A stretch of 64,000 bases of DNA from Dermabacter sp. p3-SID358 (GTDB lineage Bacteria > Actinomycetota > Actinomycetes > Actinomycetales > Dermabacteraceae), in NCBI RefSeq assembly GCF_025147465.1, contig NZ_JALXOZ010000001.1, positions 1 to 64,000 of the forward strand, given 5' to 3'. The position numbers and the translations under genes are program-made. Below the pieces are notes generated by a model, which saw only the letters and a program-made list of their open reading frames with translations, ran no database searches and was not told the DNA's origin. This document shows, piece by piece, positions 34,611 through 43,091 of the stretch; within the stretch, counting starts at the first letter, position 1, and every line of letters begins with the position of its first letter.

Positions 34611-35153
34611 TTGAATTCGCCCCATTTGCGCTTACTTCGCCTTTCCGATGCTCCTGGTGTTCTCGCCGCGTTCAAATCTTCACCCGAGATGTCGCGTCAG
34701 GGAGACGTCACAGACGAAACAAGTGCGTGCAGGTACGTCGAACGCCTCCTCGATCCGGAGTTATCACACCGCCCGTGGGCCGTTGCCCGGCCAGATGATT
34801 CTCTTGCTGGACTCGTCGCCGTGAGCGTCGATGAACAAAACCGAAACGGGTGGTTCTGGTACTGGATGAATGCAGCCGACAGGGGTCAAGGCTGGATGCG
34901 GAGTGCGGCGACGACTATCGCCGATTGGGCTCTCGATCAAGGTGGCTTGTACCGCCTCGAACTCGGTCATCGAGCGAACAATCCAGAAAGCGGGGGAGTC
35001 GCCCGAGCAGCGGGATTCATCCGCGAAGGATTGGAGCGAGAGAAGTTCCTCGTCAATGGGGAACGCATCGATGTGCTCACCTATGGTCGACTCGCGACCG
35101 ACCCCGTGCCGGAGGGTCCTCGTCTCCCCATCGTGTCGCCAAGCGCCGCCTAG
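34611..35153 (+). CDS. GNAT-family N-acetyltransferase (RimJ/RimL type)
   Basis: 180 residues with the GNAT layout: LRLLRLSDAPGVLAAF at the start, GWFWYWMNAADRGQGWMRSAATTIADWAL containing the RGQGW acetyl-CoA loop, LYRLELGHRANNPESGGVARAAGF and a terminal VLTYGRL. These enzymes acetylate protein N-termini, antibiotics or polyamines; the substrate is unknown. TTG 34611 follows AAAGG seven bases upstream; no ATG or GTG gives the full fold. It lies within the inverted-repeat-bounded island. Confidence 0.8.
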   Translation: MNSPHLRLLRLSDAPGVLAAFKSSPEMSRQGDVTDETSACRYVERLLDPELSHRPWAVARPDDSLAGLVAVSVDEQNRNGWFWYWMNAADRGQGWMRSAATTIADWALDQGGLYRLELGHRANNPESGGVARAAGFIREGLEREKFLVNGERIDVLTYGRLATDPVPEGPRLPIVSPSAA

Positions 35154-35266
35154 CTCGAACATCGCAGTTTCCACAATCTCGAAACATCCGTTACGTGGGG
35201 GCTGGTGTTCTGGTTTGCTAGGTGATGTGGGCCTCGCTCGGGTGTGGAGAGCTGATGGGGGAGCGT

Positions 35267-35542
35267 ATGTGGAGCGGGCGGGCGCGGGTTTTTGGTGCTT
35301 GTGGTGTCGCGGTTGTGGTTGTGGCCGGTTTGGTTGGTTGCGGTGGTGGGGGCGTTGAAGGGGAGTCCGACGCCTGCCGCGCATTCGCCTGCTTCTTCGG
35401 CTCGTAGTGATGCTGGCGGGGCTGAAGTGAGGGTGTGCCTGAGGAGTTTGTGGGTAATCCTGTGCGGGGTGTGGGCACGCTTGGCCCGGTGAATCCGGAG
35501 GCGAAGAAGGAGACGTTGACGGAGCCCATGAAGAAACGCTGA
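35267..35542 (+). pseudogene. Decayed lipoprotein gene
   Basis: ATG 35267, preceded by GGGGGAG, opens a lipoprotein signal peptide (SGRAR basic end, GVAVVVVAGLVGC with lipobox Cys). The frame then closes at 35407. The expected Ser/Pro/Thr/Ala linker (SPTPAAHSPASSARSDAGG) continues in the +1 frame. The original frame resumes with VPEEFVGNPVRGVGTLGPVN and stops at 35540-35542. Two compensating frameshifts and a short C-terminus indicate decay. Its G/T-rich codon use is unlike that of the neighbours. Confidence 0.5.
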
Positions 35543-35732
35543 AGCTCGTGTGGGCGGCGCGGCACGCACCCACTGTGAGGTGAGGGTGGAGGAAACAGGC
35601 TGGGCGTCCCAGTTTTGGCGTGTGGTGTCGGTTTTGTCCACCCTAGTTTTTGATTGCGGCGGGGTAGCCGCACGGGTGAGGTCCGTTTAGCTACGTCAAT
35701 CCGGTCCGGGGAGGGGAGGGGCGAGCGGAGTT

Positions 35733-35756
35733 AAACCCCCACAACCTCTATGCAAT
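35733..35756 (-). repeat. 3' element copy B (core GAGGTTGTGGGGGTTT)
   Basis: On the minus strand ATTGCATA plus the core begins directly after the TGA stop of pdxY. Confidence 0.75.
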
Positions 35757-36611
35757 TCAGCGGGAGAGGGGGTGGGCCTTGAACTTCGTGTCGGGATTGA
35801 CGAACGCGTCCTGACTCTCGATGATCAAAAGCTCGCGCGCATCGACCTTGAGAGTGCGTTCGATGAGTTCGAATACCGACGCGGCTGTCTTCTCTAGTGC
35901 CTCGACGGGGCCAGCGCCGCCGAGCAGATGCGCAGTGAACAGCGCCGTGGTGACATCGCCACTGCCGTGGACCTTGCGCTCCAGGCGGGGCGTCGCGAGG
36001 AGGTACGCGCCGGAAGAGTCGGCCACGAGAAGCTCGAGGGTGCCGGTTTCGGTTTCGTTGGTAATCACGCTCGTGACGAGCACGGTTTCGGGGCCCTCGG
36101 CGCGTAGCTGTGCGACCGCCTTGAGGGTGCCCTCGCGCGTGGACACGTCGATCCCGGTGAGAACGCCGAGCTCGAAGTGATTCGGTGTGAGAACATCGGC
36201 GGCGGGAACAACCTTATTGGTCATGAGCGGCGGGATGTCGGAATCAACGTAGAACCCCTCGCCGGCATTGCCCATGACGGGATCGGCAATATATACGGCG
36301 TTCGGGTTGTGTTTTTTGACCCGCTCAACGGTATCAAGGATGACGTCGGTGACCGGGGCGGAACCCTGGTACCCACTCAAGATGGCGTCGGCCTCGCTAA
36401 GAACGCCGAGCTCCTCGATCCCAAGCACCACCTCGTGCACGTCCTTCGCATCGATCACGGGGCCGCGGAACGTGGGGTGTCCCGTGTGGTTGGAGAAATT
36501 CACCGTGTTGACGGGCCACACCTCGTGGCCGAGTCGCTGAAGAGGAAATACCGCAGCGGAGTTGCCCGCGTGGCCGTAGGCGACCGCGGATTGGATCGAC
36601 AGGATTTTCAT
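35757..36611 (-). CDS. pdxY: Pyridoxal kinase
   Basis: 284-residue ribokinase-like enzyme phosphorylating pyridoxal to PLP (salvage). MKILSIQSAVAYGHAGNSAAVFPLQRLGHEV is the PdxY/PdxK start, YIADPVMGN and TPNHFELGVLTG are substrate and ATP regions, and HGSGDVTTALF holds the catalytic Asp. AAGGAG lies ahead of the ATG. Its stop codon is fused directly to 3' element copy B. tdk lies 40 bp upstream on the same strand. Confidence 0.93.
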   Translation of the reverse strand: MKILSIQSAVAYGHAGNSAAVFPLQRLGHEVWPVNTVNFSNHTGHPTFRGPVIDAKDVHEVVLGIEELGVLSEADAILSGYQGSAPVTDVILDTVERVKKHNPNAVYIADPVMGNAGEGFYVDSDIPPLMTNKVVPAADVLTPNHFELGVLTGIDVSTREGTLKAVAQLRAEGPETVLVTSVITNETETGTLELLVADSSGAYLLATPRLERKVHGSGDVTTALFTAHLLGGAGPVEALEKTAASVFELIERTLKVDARELLIIESQDAFVNPDTKFKAHPLSR

Positions 36612-36651
36612 GCGTCACTCCTTGACGACGTTTGGACGGTGCACATTGTGG

Positions 36652-37263
36652 CTAGAAGAGGGAGGGGCCGAGTGCCTTGGATTTCTCGGCGAGGTAGCAC
36701 GTGCCGCACAGTGATTCGTAGGTCACGCGGCCTGCGCCGTCGATCGCTACTTGGTCGCCCTCGAATACGAACATGCCGTTTACGCTGCGGCAATTAAACT
36801 CTGCCTGTGAGCCGCAGCGACACATCGTGGGCAGCTTTTCGAAGTTGTCGGCTAATTCGAACAGACGCGAAGAGCCGGGAAACTGGCAGGCGAGAAAGTC
36901 GGTGCGAAGCCCGTAGCAGATCACGGAAATTTGGTCGTTCTTCGCGACGAGGAAAAGCTGATCGATCTGGTCGCGGTCGAGAAACTGGCTCTCATCCACG
37001 AGAACGACGTGGAAATCTAGCTCGGGGCGCTGGGCAATGAACGCCTTGATCTCTTCGCGCAGGTCGTGCCCCGATTCGATGAGCACGTCGACGCGCCTCT
37101 TCGCGCCGCCGCGGGCAAGAACCCAGTCCTCGCCCTTTGTATCAATTGCGGGCTTCACGGTGATGGTGCCGAGGCCACGTTCTTCGTAGTTGTAGGCGGT
37201 TTTGATGAGGGTGTCGGACTTTCCCGAGTTCATCGCGCCGTATTTGAAGTGGAGCTTCGCCAT
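36652..37263 (-). CDS. tdk: Thymidine kinase
   Basis: 203-residue TK1-type enzyme with Walker A GAMNSGKSDT (8-17), VDESQFL (Walker B and Glu base) near 88-94, and a structural zinc site with CRCGSQAEFNC and CGTCY. It salvages thymidine to dTMP. AGGAGG lies six bases before the ATG. It precedes pdxY on the same strand. Confidence 0.95.
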   Translation of the reverse strand: MAKLHFKYGAMNSGKSDTLIKTAYNYEERGLGTITVKPAIDTKGEDWVLARGGAKRRVDVLIESGHDLREEIKAFIAQRPELDFHVVLVDESQFLDRDQIDQLFLVAKNDQISVICYGLRTDFLACQFPGSSRLFELADNFEKLPTMCRCGSQAEFNCRSVNGMFVFEGDQVAIDGAGRVTYESLCGTCYLAEKSKALGPSLF

Positions 37264-37333
37264 CGGTTCCTCCTGAGCGTCCCTTCGCCGTGCGCGATTA
37301 TGTCCTCCACAACTTTAGTGCACCTCGCCTTGC

Positions 37334-37339
37334 TAGCGT
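37334..37339 (+). promoter_or_regulatory. -10 box for leaderless sugar isomerase gene
   Basis: TAGCGT ends 6 nt before GTG 37346. No ribosome site is present. Confidence 0.4.
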
Positions 37340-37345
37340 GAAGTG

Positions 37346-38317
37346 GTGACGACACGCGAAAAACACGGCGGCGGCCGGAAGGCTTTCACGCGCAAAAACC
37401 AAGCGAGGAGAAACTCGAGAGCGTGGCGCGAGAAGAGCCGAGCAGGCGTCGGCCCCCGCGATTCCGGGCCCTGGAACGGGGCGGAGCGCACCGATGGGAA
37501 AGCCGACGGCGGTCAAACGGTCAGTTCGGGGCGTACGATTCCCGTGGGGCTTTCCACGTCGTCGCTGTTTCCGCTAGGGCTCGAGGAGACGTTCAGGGCA
37601 GCGCAGATCACCGGCTACGACGGCGTCGAGATCATGTGTTCGCTCGAGTCCGCAACCCGCGACGTCATGCGCCTCGAGACCCTTAGGCGAGTGTACGACC
37701 TGCCGATTTTGTCTCTCCATGCCCCAACGCTCTTCTTCTTACAGTTCGCGGGTGGTCTCGACCCGAAGAAGAAGCTTGAGGATACGATGCGCCTTGCCGT
37801 GGATCTCGGGGTTCCGACGGTTGTTGCCCACCCGCCGTTTCGGTGGCAGGGACGCTATGCCCGGGACTTCGTGAAAATCGTTGCCGAACTGGAGGCGCAA
37901 TACGGGATCGCACTCGCCGTGGAGAATATGTATCCGTGGCGCCTCGGGCTTCGCGAAGCGCTCCCGTACTATCCGGATCATGACCCGACCGATGAGGGCT
38001 ACGCGCATCTCACGATTGATCTCTCGCACGCTTCAACCGCGGGCGATGACGCGTTGGCGATGATCGAACGCGTGGGGGATAGGCTCAGCCACCTGCACCT
38101 GACCGACGGGTCCGGTCACACGCTCCGTGACGAGCATCTCGTCCCGGGGGATGGTGATCAGCCGGTTGCCGAAATTCTTCGCACTCTTGCCCGCAGTAAT
38201 TGGGGTGGTTCGGTCATTGTGGAGATCGCGACGGGCGCAAGTCGGAAGTTTGAAGCGAAGCTTGCGCCGATTGAGCGCTCGCTCGCCGTTGCTCGCCGAG
38301 AACTCAGTCACGTTTGA
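37346..38317 (+). CDS. Sugar phosphate isomerase/epimerase (AP-endonuclease 2 TIM barrel)
   Basis: About 323 residues. The barrel begins near residue 65 (IPVGLSTSSLFPLGLEETFRAAQITGYDGVEIM) and carries metal-site residues in HAPTLFF, VAHPPFRWQG, LAVENMYPW and HLHLTDGSG. The substrate is unknown. The first 65 residues are Arg/Lys/Gly-rich and probably disordered, or the true start is further in. GTG 37346 is favoured by the -10 box 6 nt upstream. It is divergent from tdk. Confidence 0.78.
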   Translation: MTTREKHGGGRKAFTRKNQARRNSRAWREKSRAGVGPRDSGPWNGAERTDGKADGGQTVSSGRTIPVGLSTSSLFPLGLEETFRAAQITGYDGVEIMCSLESATRDVMRLETLRRVYDLPILSLHAPTLFFLQFAGGLDPKKKLEDTMRLAVDLGVPTVVAHPPFRWQGRYARDFVKIVAELEAQYGIALAVENMYPWRLGLREALPYYPDHDPTDEGYAHLTIDLSHASTAGDDALAMIERVGDRLSHLHLTDGSGHTLRDEHLVPGDGDQPVAEILRTLARSNWGGSVIVEIATGASRKFEAKLAPIERSLAVARRELSHV

Positions 38318-38350
38318 GTGCCATCAAAGGCTGAACTGGCCGTTCTTTCA

Positions 38351-38380
38351 TTGAATCTCCAGTGCTTCAGTGGACAATAA
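38351..38380 (+). promoter_or_regulatory. Candidate promoter of the ole operon
   Basis: TTGAAT (38351-38356) and CAATAA (38375-38380) are spaced 18 bp apart, about 50 bp upstream of oleA. Confidence 0.35.
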
Positions 38381-38428
38381 TGTGGCGCTTTGAGAGGCGC
38401 GAACCGAGACCGAAAGCGATTTGTAGTA

Positions 38429-39457
38429 GTGATCCCCAACACCGCGTTTGACCATAGAAACGCCGCCATTCTCTCCGTTGCCGCCGTGGAGGCTCAGGTT
38501 CCAGTCACGTCCGACTCGATCGACGAGATGCTTTCCCCGGCCCGCAAACGCCTTCGCCTTCCGAAAGGCACGCTTCAACGCGTCGCCGGAGTTTATGAAC
38601 GTCGATGGTGGAAGGATCCGGAAAACGGCTGGAAGCAGGGCGCAGTGATTGCCGCTGAGCGAGCAATGGCGAGCGCCGGCATTACCCGTGAGGACGTCGG
38701 CGTTCTTATCAATGCCTCTGTTTCCCGCCAGCACCTCGAGCCGGCAATGAGCGCGCACATCCACGCGGCGCTCGGCATGCCTGCCTCGTGCATGAACTTT
38801 GACATCACGAATGCGTGCCTCGGTTTCGTCAACGCGATGACGCTCGCTTCGGGACTGATTGATGCGGGCCAGATCGACTACGCCCTCATCGTGGGCGCGG
38901 AGGACGTTGAAGAGGTTCAGCGCCGCACGATCGCACGCCTCAACGATAAGAACTCGACGCGCCAGGACTTCAATAACCAGTTTGCGTCGCTCACGCTTGG
39001 TTCGGGCGCCGCCGCTGCGGTTGTGGGGCGCTTCGACAAGCACCCTGAGGGGCACAGGATCACTCATACACAAACGCGTGCAGGCACCGAGCACCACGAA
39101 CTCTGCATTGGCGACATGGACGACATGCGTACCGATACAGCGGGCTTGCTCGAAAACGGTCTCGAGCTTGTGACGCAGACGTGGCGCGCCGCGGAGGAAA
39201 GCGGCCGGGACTATTCACATAAGCAGTGGTACATCACCCACCAGGTGTCGATGGTCTACACGCGCGCATTCGCAAAGGCCATGGGGATCGATCCCGAGAT
39301 CATCCCCGTGACTTTCCCCGAGCTCGGCAACATCGCCGCCGAGGCCGTTCCGCTCACGCTCGCCCTTAACCAGGACCGCTTCAAGAAGGGTGATGAGCTG
39401 CTCCTTCTCGGCGTGGGATCGGGCCTGAACACGGCGATGATGGAGGTTCAGTGGTGA
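38429..39457 (+). CDS. oleA: OleA, long-chain acyl-CoA condensing thiolase
   Basis: 342 residues of the thiolase/KAS III fold. Catalytic Cys130 is in ITNACLGF, His is in WYITHQVS and Asn in FPELGNIAAEA. OleA joins two fatty acyl-CoAs head to head into a 2-alkyl-3-ketoacid, the first step to long-chain olefins. GTG 38429 is chosen because it gives the start seen in other OleA proteins (MIPNTAFDHRNAAILSV); the ribosome site is weak. It leads a tightly coupled oleA-oleBC-oleD set. Confidence 0.92.
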   Translation: MIPNTAFDHRNAAILSVAAVEAQVPVTSDSIDEMLSPARKRLRLPKGTLQRVAGVYERRWWKDPENGWKQGAVIAAERAMASAGITREDVGVLINASVSRQHLEPAMSAHIHAALGMPASCMNFDITNACLGFVNAMTLASGLIDAGQIDYALIVGAEDVEEVQRRTIARLNDKNSTRQDFNNQFASLTLGSGAAAAVVGRFDKHPEGHRITHTQTRAGTEHHELCIGDMDDMRTDTAGLLENGLELVTQTWRAAEESGRDYSHKQWYITHQVSMVYTRAFAKAMGIDPEIIPVTFPELGNIAAEAVPLTLALNQDRFKKGDELLLLGVGSGLNTAMMEVQW

Positions 39458-42114
39458 GCGCGAAAAGCGTGAAAGACGTGGAGGAAGTCCCCAACCTTCC
39501 CGGTGTGGATCCCGAGCTGAACCACACTCTCGAGGTACGAGATTCGTTCGGCGACATGCGTCGCTGGCACTATCTCGACAACGCTCGTCAGCTAGAGGAA
39601 AGGCGCATTGAGGCTCGAGGCACGCTCCTGTGCGTGCACGGCAACCCCACCTATTCGTTCCTCTATCGCAGCCTTTTTAAAGAGGAGATACTCGAGGCCG
39701 GTTGGCGCGTGGTTGCAGTTGATCAGCTTGAAATGGGCTACTCGGAGCGCACGGGCCGCGATCGCCTTCTGCAGGATCGGATCACCGACCTCTCGCTCTT
39801 CACGGATGCACTCGGCCTCGCGGGCAACGTCGTCACGGTGGGCCACGATTGGGGCGGTATCGTCTCGATCGGGTGGGCGCTCGATAATCGCCACGACGTG
39901 ATCGGCATGATCCTCACGAACACCGCGATCCACCAGGGACTTGGCGAGTCGCTTCCGGCTTCGCTGCAGCTTGCGACGGCGCCCGGCTTCCTGCCGTTCT
40001 CGACGTCCCGCACCGACGCCTTCCTCCGCACAACCGTCAACCTTTCCAAGCCACCGCTGCCCCGTGAGGTGCGCGAGGGCTACTACGCGCCCTACCGCTC
40101 GAAGGCACGCCGCCGCGGCATTGAAGCCTTCGTCGCCGACATACCGGCCACCGCGGATCACCCTTCACGCGCAACCCTTGAGCGTCTCGCCGAGGGAATC
40201 ACCACCATGGACGTTCCCACCCTCATGGTGTGGGGGCCGCGCGATGTGGTGTTCTCGGATCGCTACCTGCGTGACCTGCTCGAACGCGTGCCCCATGCGG
40301 ATGTGCACCGTTTCGAGGGGGCCTCGCACCTCGTGTGGGAGGACGCTCCCGTTGCGGGCGTTGTCAGCCGATGGCTGCAAGACCGCCTCGTCAAGGGCGA
40401 AAACCTGGGCGATCGTTCCGTGTCGAGCTTTGCCGAACAGCCGGAGTACAAGCGCCTGGGTTCCCTCATTACGGAACGTGCGAACGACCCGGCGACGGCC
40501 TTTGAACCAGCGGTCGTCGAGATGCTCGCCGAAGGCCCTCGCACGATTACGTGGAGCCTTCTCGAAAAGCGCGTGTCGCAGCTCGCAAGCGGTATGCGCG
40601 CGCACGGCATCAAGGCTGGCGATCGCGTGAGCGTTCTCGTGACGCCCGGTGCCGACCTCACTGCAGTGCTGTACGCGTGCTTGCGCATCGGCGCGGTTGC
40701 GGTTGTCGCTGATGCCGGCCTCGGCATCAAGGGCCTCACGCGGGCGATCGTAGGTGCCCACATCGACTACATCGTGGGCATCCCCACCGCCCTCGCGGGT
40801 GCGCGGGCGCTCGGCTGGCCGGGCGAGCGCATCTCCGTGCGTACGCTCCCCACGATCGATCGCGCCGTGTTCGGGGTGAAAACGTCGATCGATGAGCTCA
40901 TGCACGAGGGCGAGCAGATCCATGCCCTCGGTGGCGGTGATGACACTGTTGATGTTGATCCGGATGCGGACGCCCTCGTGCTCTTTACGTCCGGTTCGAC
41001 GGGGCCCGCGAAGGGCGCCGTGTACACGCACCGCCAGGCGAGCGCGATGTTTGCGGCCGTTGGCGACACGCTTCAGCTTCGCCCGGAGCGCGGCCTCGTT
41101 GCAGGATTTGCGCCGTTCGCGCTGCTCGGACCGGCACTCGGTGCACCGAGCATCGTCCCCGACATGGACGTGACGCGCCCCGGCGAACTCACGGCAGCGG
41201 CACTTGCCGACGCCGTTGACGAACTCGGCTCGCCCGCGGTTTTCACAGCCCCGGCGGCCCTTCAAAACATCATCGATACGGCAGGCGATCTGGACAACCG
41301 CCAGCGCGAGGCGCTCTCACGCGTGCCGAGCTTCTTCAGCGCCGGGGCGCCGATCCCCGCGTCGCTCCTTCGCGCCCTCCGTGACGTTCTGCCAAACGCG
41401 CACTCGTACTCGCCGTACGGCATGACCGAGTGCCTCGCGGTCGCCGCAATTGACCTTGAAGGAATCGAAGCCGCGGGCGAGGGCAGCGGTGTGTGCGTGG
41501 GCGCGCCCGTCCCTCGCGTGGAGCTTGCGATTGCGCCGCTTGAGTCCGACGGTCGCGCGGCTTCCACCGTGACCACAGAGCCCGGCGTCGTTGGCGAAAT
41601 CATGGTGCGCGCCGCGCACGTTCGCGATCGCTACCTCATGCTGTGGGACACCACGCGAGAGTCGATGCGATGCGAGGGCTACCACGCAACGGGCGATGTC
41701 GGCCAGCTCGATGCGCAGGGCCGTCTGTGGGTCGAGGGTCGCCTCGCGCATGTCCTTACGACTTCGGTAGGTCCCGTGACTCCCGTGCAGATCGAGAAGG
41801 CTGCGGAGAACCTCGAGTTCGTGCGACGCGCAGGCGTGTGCGGCGTGGGTCCCGCGGGCACGCAGCAGGTTGTCGTGATCTATGAGGATCCGGCGACGTT
41901 CCGCCCGGGCAAGGGACAGACCCCCAAACCGGCGACGCCTGAGCGCCAAGCCGCAATCCGAGAAGCGGTTGAAGCAGCGACGGGCGTTGCCGTGACCGCC
42001 GCATTCGAAACAACAACCCTTCCGACCGATATCCGCCATAACTCGAAGATCGAGCGGGCGCGTCTCGGCGCGTGGGCCGCACGCGAACTTGCCGGCGAAA
42101 GGAGTGCGCTGTGA
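39454..42114 (+). CDS. oleBC: OleBC fusion: beta-lactone decarboxylase + beta-lactone synthetase
   Basis: 886 residues. The N-terminal about 310 are an alpha/beta hydrolase of haloalkane-dehalogenase type (VHGNPTYSFLYR; nucleophile Asp132 in GHDWGG), i.e. OleB, which decarboxylates the beta-lactone to the cis-olefin. The C-terminal part is an acyl-AMP ligase-like OleC (LFTSGSTGPAKGAVYTH, YSPYGMTECLA) that forms the beta-lactone. The fusion is typical of Actinobacteria; Xanthomonas and Stenotrophomonas keep two genes. GTG 39454 overlaps the oleA stop and has GGAGG 7 nt upstream. It ends in a GTGA overlap with oleD. Confidence 0.93.
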   Translation: MSAKSVKDVEEVPNLPGVDPELNHTLEVRDSFGDMRRWHYLDNARQLEERRIEARGTLLCVHGNPTYSFLYRSLFKEEILEAGWRVVAVDQLEMGYSERTGRDRLLQDRITDLSLFTDALGLAGNVVTVGHDWGGIVSIGWALDNRHDVIGMILTNTAIHQGLGESLPASLQLATAPGFLPFSTSRTDAFLRTTVNLSKPPLPREVREGYYAPYRSKARRRGIEAFVADIPATADHPSRATLERLAEGITTMDVPTLMVWGPRDVVFSDRYLRDLLERVPHADVHRFEGASHLVWEDAPVAGVVSRWLQDRLVKGENLGDRSVSSFAEQPEYKRLGSLITERANDPATAFEPAVVEMLAEGPRTITWSLLEKRVSQLASGMRAHGIKAGDRVSVLVTPGADLTAVLYACLRIGAVAVVADAGLGIKGLTRAIVGAHIDYIVGIPTALAGARALGWPGERISVRTLPTIDRAVFGVKTSIDELMHEGEQIHALGGGDDTVDVDPDADALVLFTSGSTGPAKGAVYTHRQASAMFAAVGDTLQLRPERGLVAGFAPFALLGPALGAPSIVPDMDVTRPGELTAAALADAVDELGSPAVFTAPAALQNIIDTAGDLDNRQREALSRVPSFFSAGAPIPASLLRALRDVLPNAHSYSPYGMTECLAVAAIDLEGIEAAGEGSGVCVGAPVPRVELAIAPLESDGRAASTVTTEPGVVGEIMVRAAHVRDRYLMLWDTTRESMRCEGYHATGDVGQLDAQGRLWVEGRLAHVLTTSVGPVTPVQIEKAAENLEFVRRAGVCGVGPAGTQQVVVIYEDPATFRPGKGQTPKPATPERQAAIREAVEAATGVAVTAAFETTTLPTDIRHNSKIERARLGAWAARELAGERSAL

Positions 42115-43091
42115 AGGTTCTCGTGACCGGTGCGAGCGGCATGCTCGGTGGCGAGGTCGCGAAGCGGCTTCGCGACGCGGGGCATGAGGTGAGCGCGTTC
42201 CAGCGCCGCCCCGCGGGCATCGACGGCGTGAAGGACGTGTGCGGTTCGCTCACGGAAGCAGGCGACGTGAACCGTGCCGTTGAGGGCAACGATGCGGTCG
42301 TGCACCTCGCTGCTAAGGTCTCGATTTCTGGCCCCGAAGAGGAATACCGCGCCGTCAACATTGAGGGAACGCGCAACGTGGTGAACGCGCTGCGCGCCCA
42401 AGGCGGCGGAAAGCTCGTGAACACCTCTTCACCGTCGGTCGCACACTTTGGCAAGGCCATCGTCGGACTCGACGCTACGGCCCCCGAACCCACGCGCGCC
42501 CGCGGGCCTTACGCCCGCACCAAAGCCGCCGCTGAGCTCGTGGCGATGGAAGCAGACGGCAAGGACGGTCTCCTCGTGACAACCCTGCGCCCGCACATCG
42601 TGTGGGGCCCGGGCGACACGCAGCTTGTCGAGCGCATCGTTGAGCGAGGGCGCAAAGGCACCATGCCGCTCCTCGACCGCGGCATGGCGCTCATCGACAC
42701 GACGTATATCGACAACGCCGCTGAAGCTTTCGTCGCCGCACTTGACCGGATCGAGGACGTTCATGGCGAGAGCTTCGTGATCACCAATGGTGAGCCGCGC
42801 ACGGTTCGCGACTTCGTCGTGGGGCTGTGCGATGCAGCAGGGGTTTCGCGCCCGCGCATCACGATTCCCGGGCCGGTTGCGCGCGTGGCCGGTCGCGTGA
42901 TCGAGAAGGTGTGGGAATTTCGCCCCGGTTACGACGAGCCGCCCATGACCGAGTTTCTCGCGGAGCAGCTTTCGACTGCCCATTGGTTCGATCAGCGCCG
43001 CACGTGCGAGCGTCTGCAGTGGAAGCCGCGCGTAAGTATGGACGAGGGCTTCGCGAAGCTCAAGGTGTACTACGATAAGCAGCGTGACTGA
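42111..43091 (+). CDS. oleD: OleD, NAD(P)H-dependent 2-alkyl-3-ketoacid reductase
   Basis: 326-residue extended short-chain dehydrogenase. It starts VLVTGASGMLGGEVAKRL (nucleotide-binding) and has the catalytic Tyr-x3-Lys in PYARTKAAAEL with a preceding Ser, and RPHIVWGPGDTQ. It reduces the OleA product to the 2-alkyl-3-hydroxyacid used by OleC. GTG 42111 follows AAAGGAG and overlaps the oleBC stop by four bases. Its own 3' end overlaps the VKOR gene by eight bases. Confidence 0.93.
   Translation: MKVLVTGASGMLGGEVAKRLRDAGHEVSAFQRRPAGIDGVKDVCGSLTEAGDVNRAVEGNDAVVHLAAKVSISGPEEEYRAVNIEGTRNVVNALRAQGGGKLVNTSSPSVAHFGKAIVGLDATAPEPTRARGPYARTKAAAELVAMEADGKDGLLVTTLRPHIVWGPGDTQLVERIVERGRKGTMPLLDRGMALIDTTYIDNAAEAFVAALDRIEDVHGESFVITNGEPRTVRDFVVGLCDAAGVSRPRITIPGPVARVAGRVIEKVWEFRPGYDEPPMTEFLAEQLSTAHWFDQRRTCERLQWKPRVSMDEGFAKLKVYYDKQRD

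Larger units (their letters stand above)
34433..35756. other. Small degenerate island bounded by inverted repeats
   Basis: Copies A and B of the 24-bp element form terminal inverted repeats around 1.3 kb. Inside are one acetyltransferase gene, a decayed lipoprotein gene, and long tracts (34460-34600, 35154-35266, 35543-35732) with no recognisable gene. On the plus strand the second half is unusually rich in G and T. No transposase is present. It could be a MITE-like remnant or a hot spot for gene replacement between two core operons. Confidence 0.4.
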
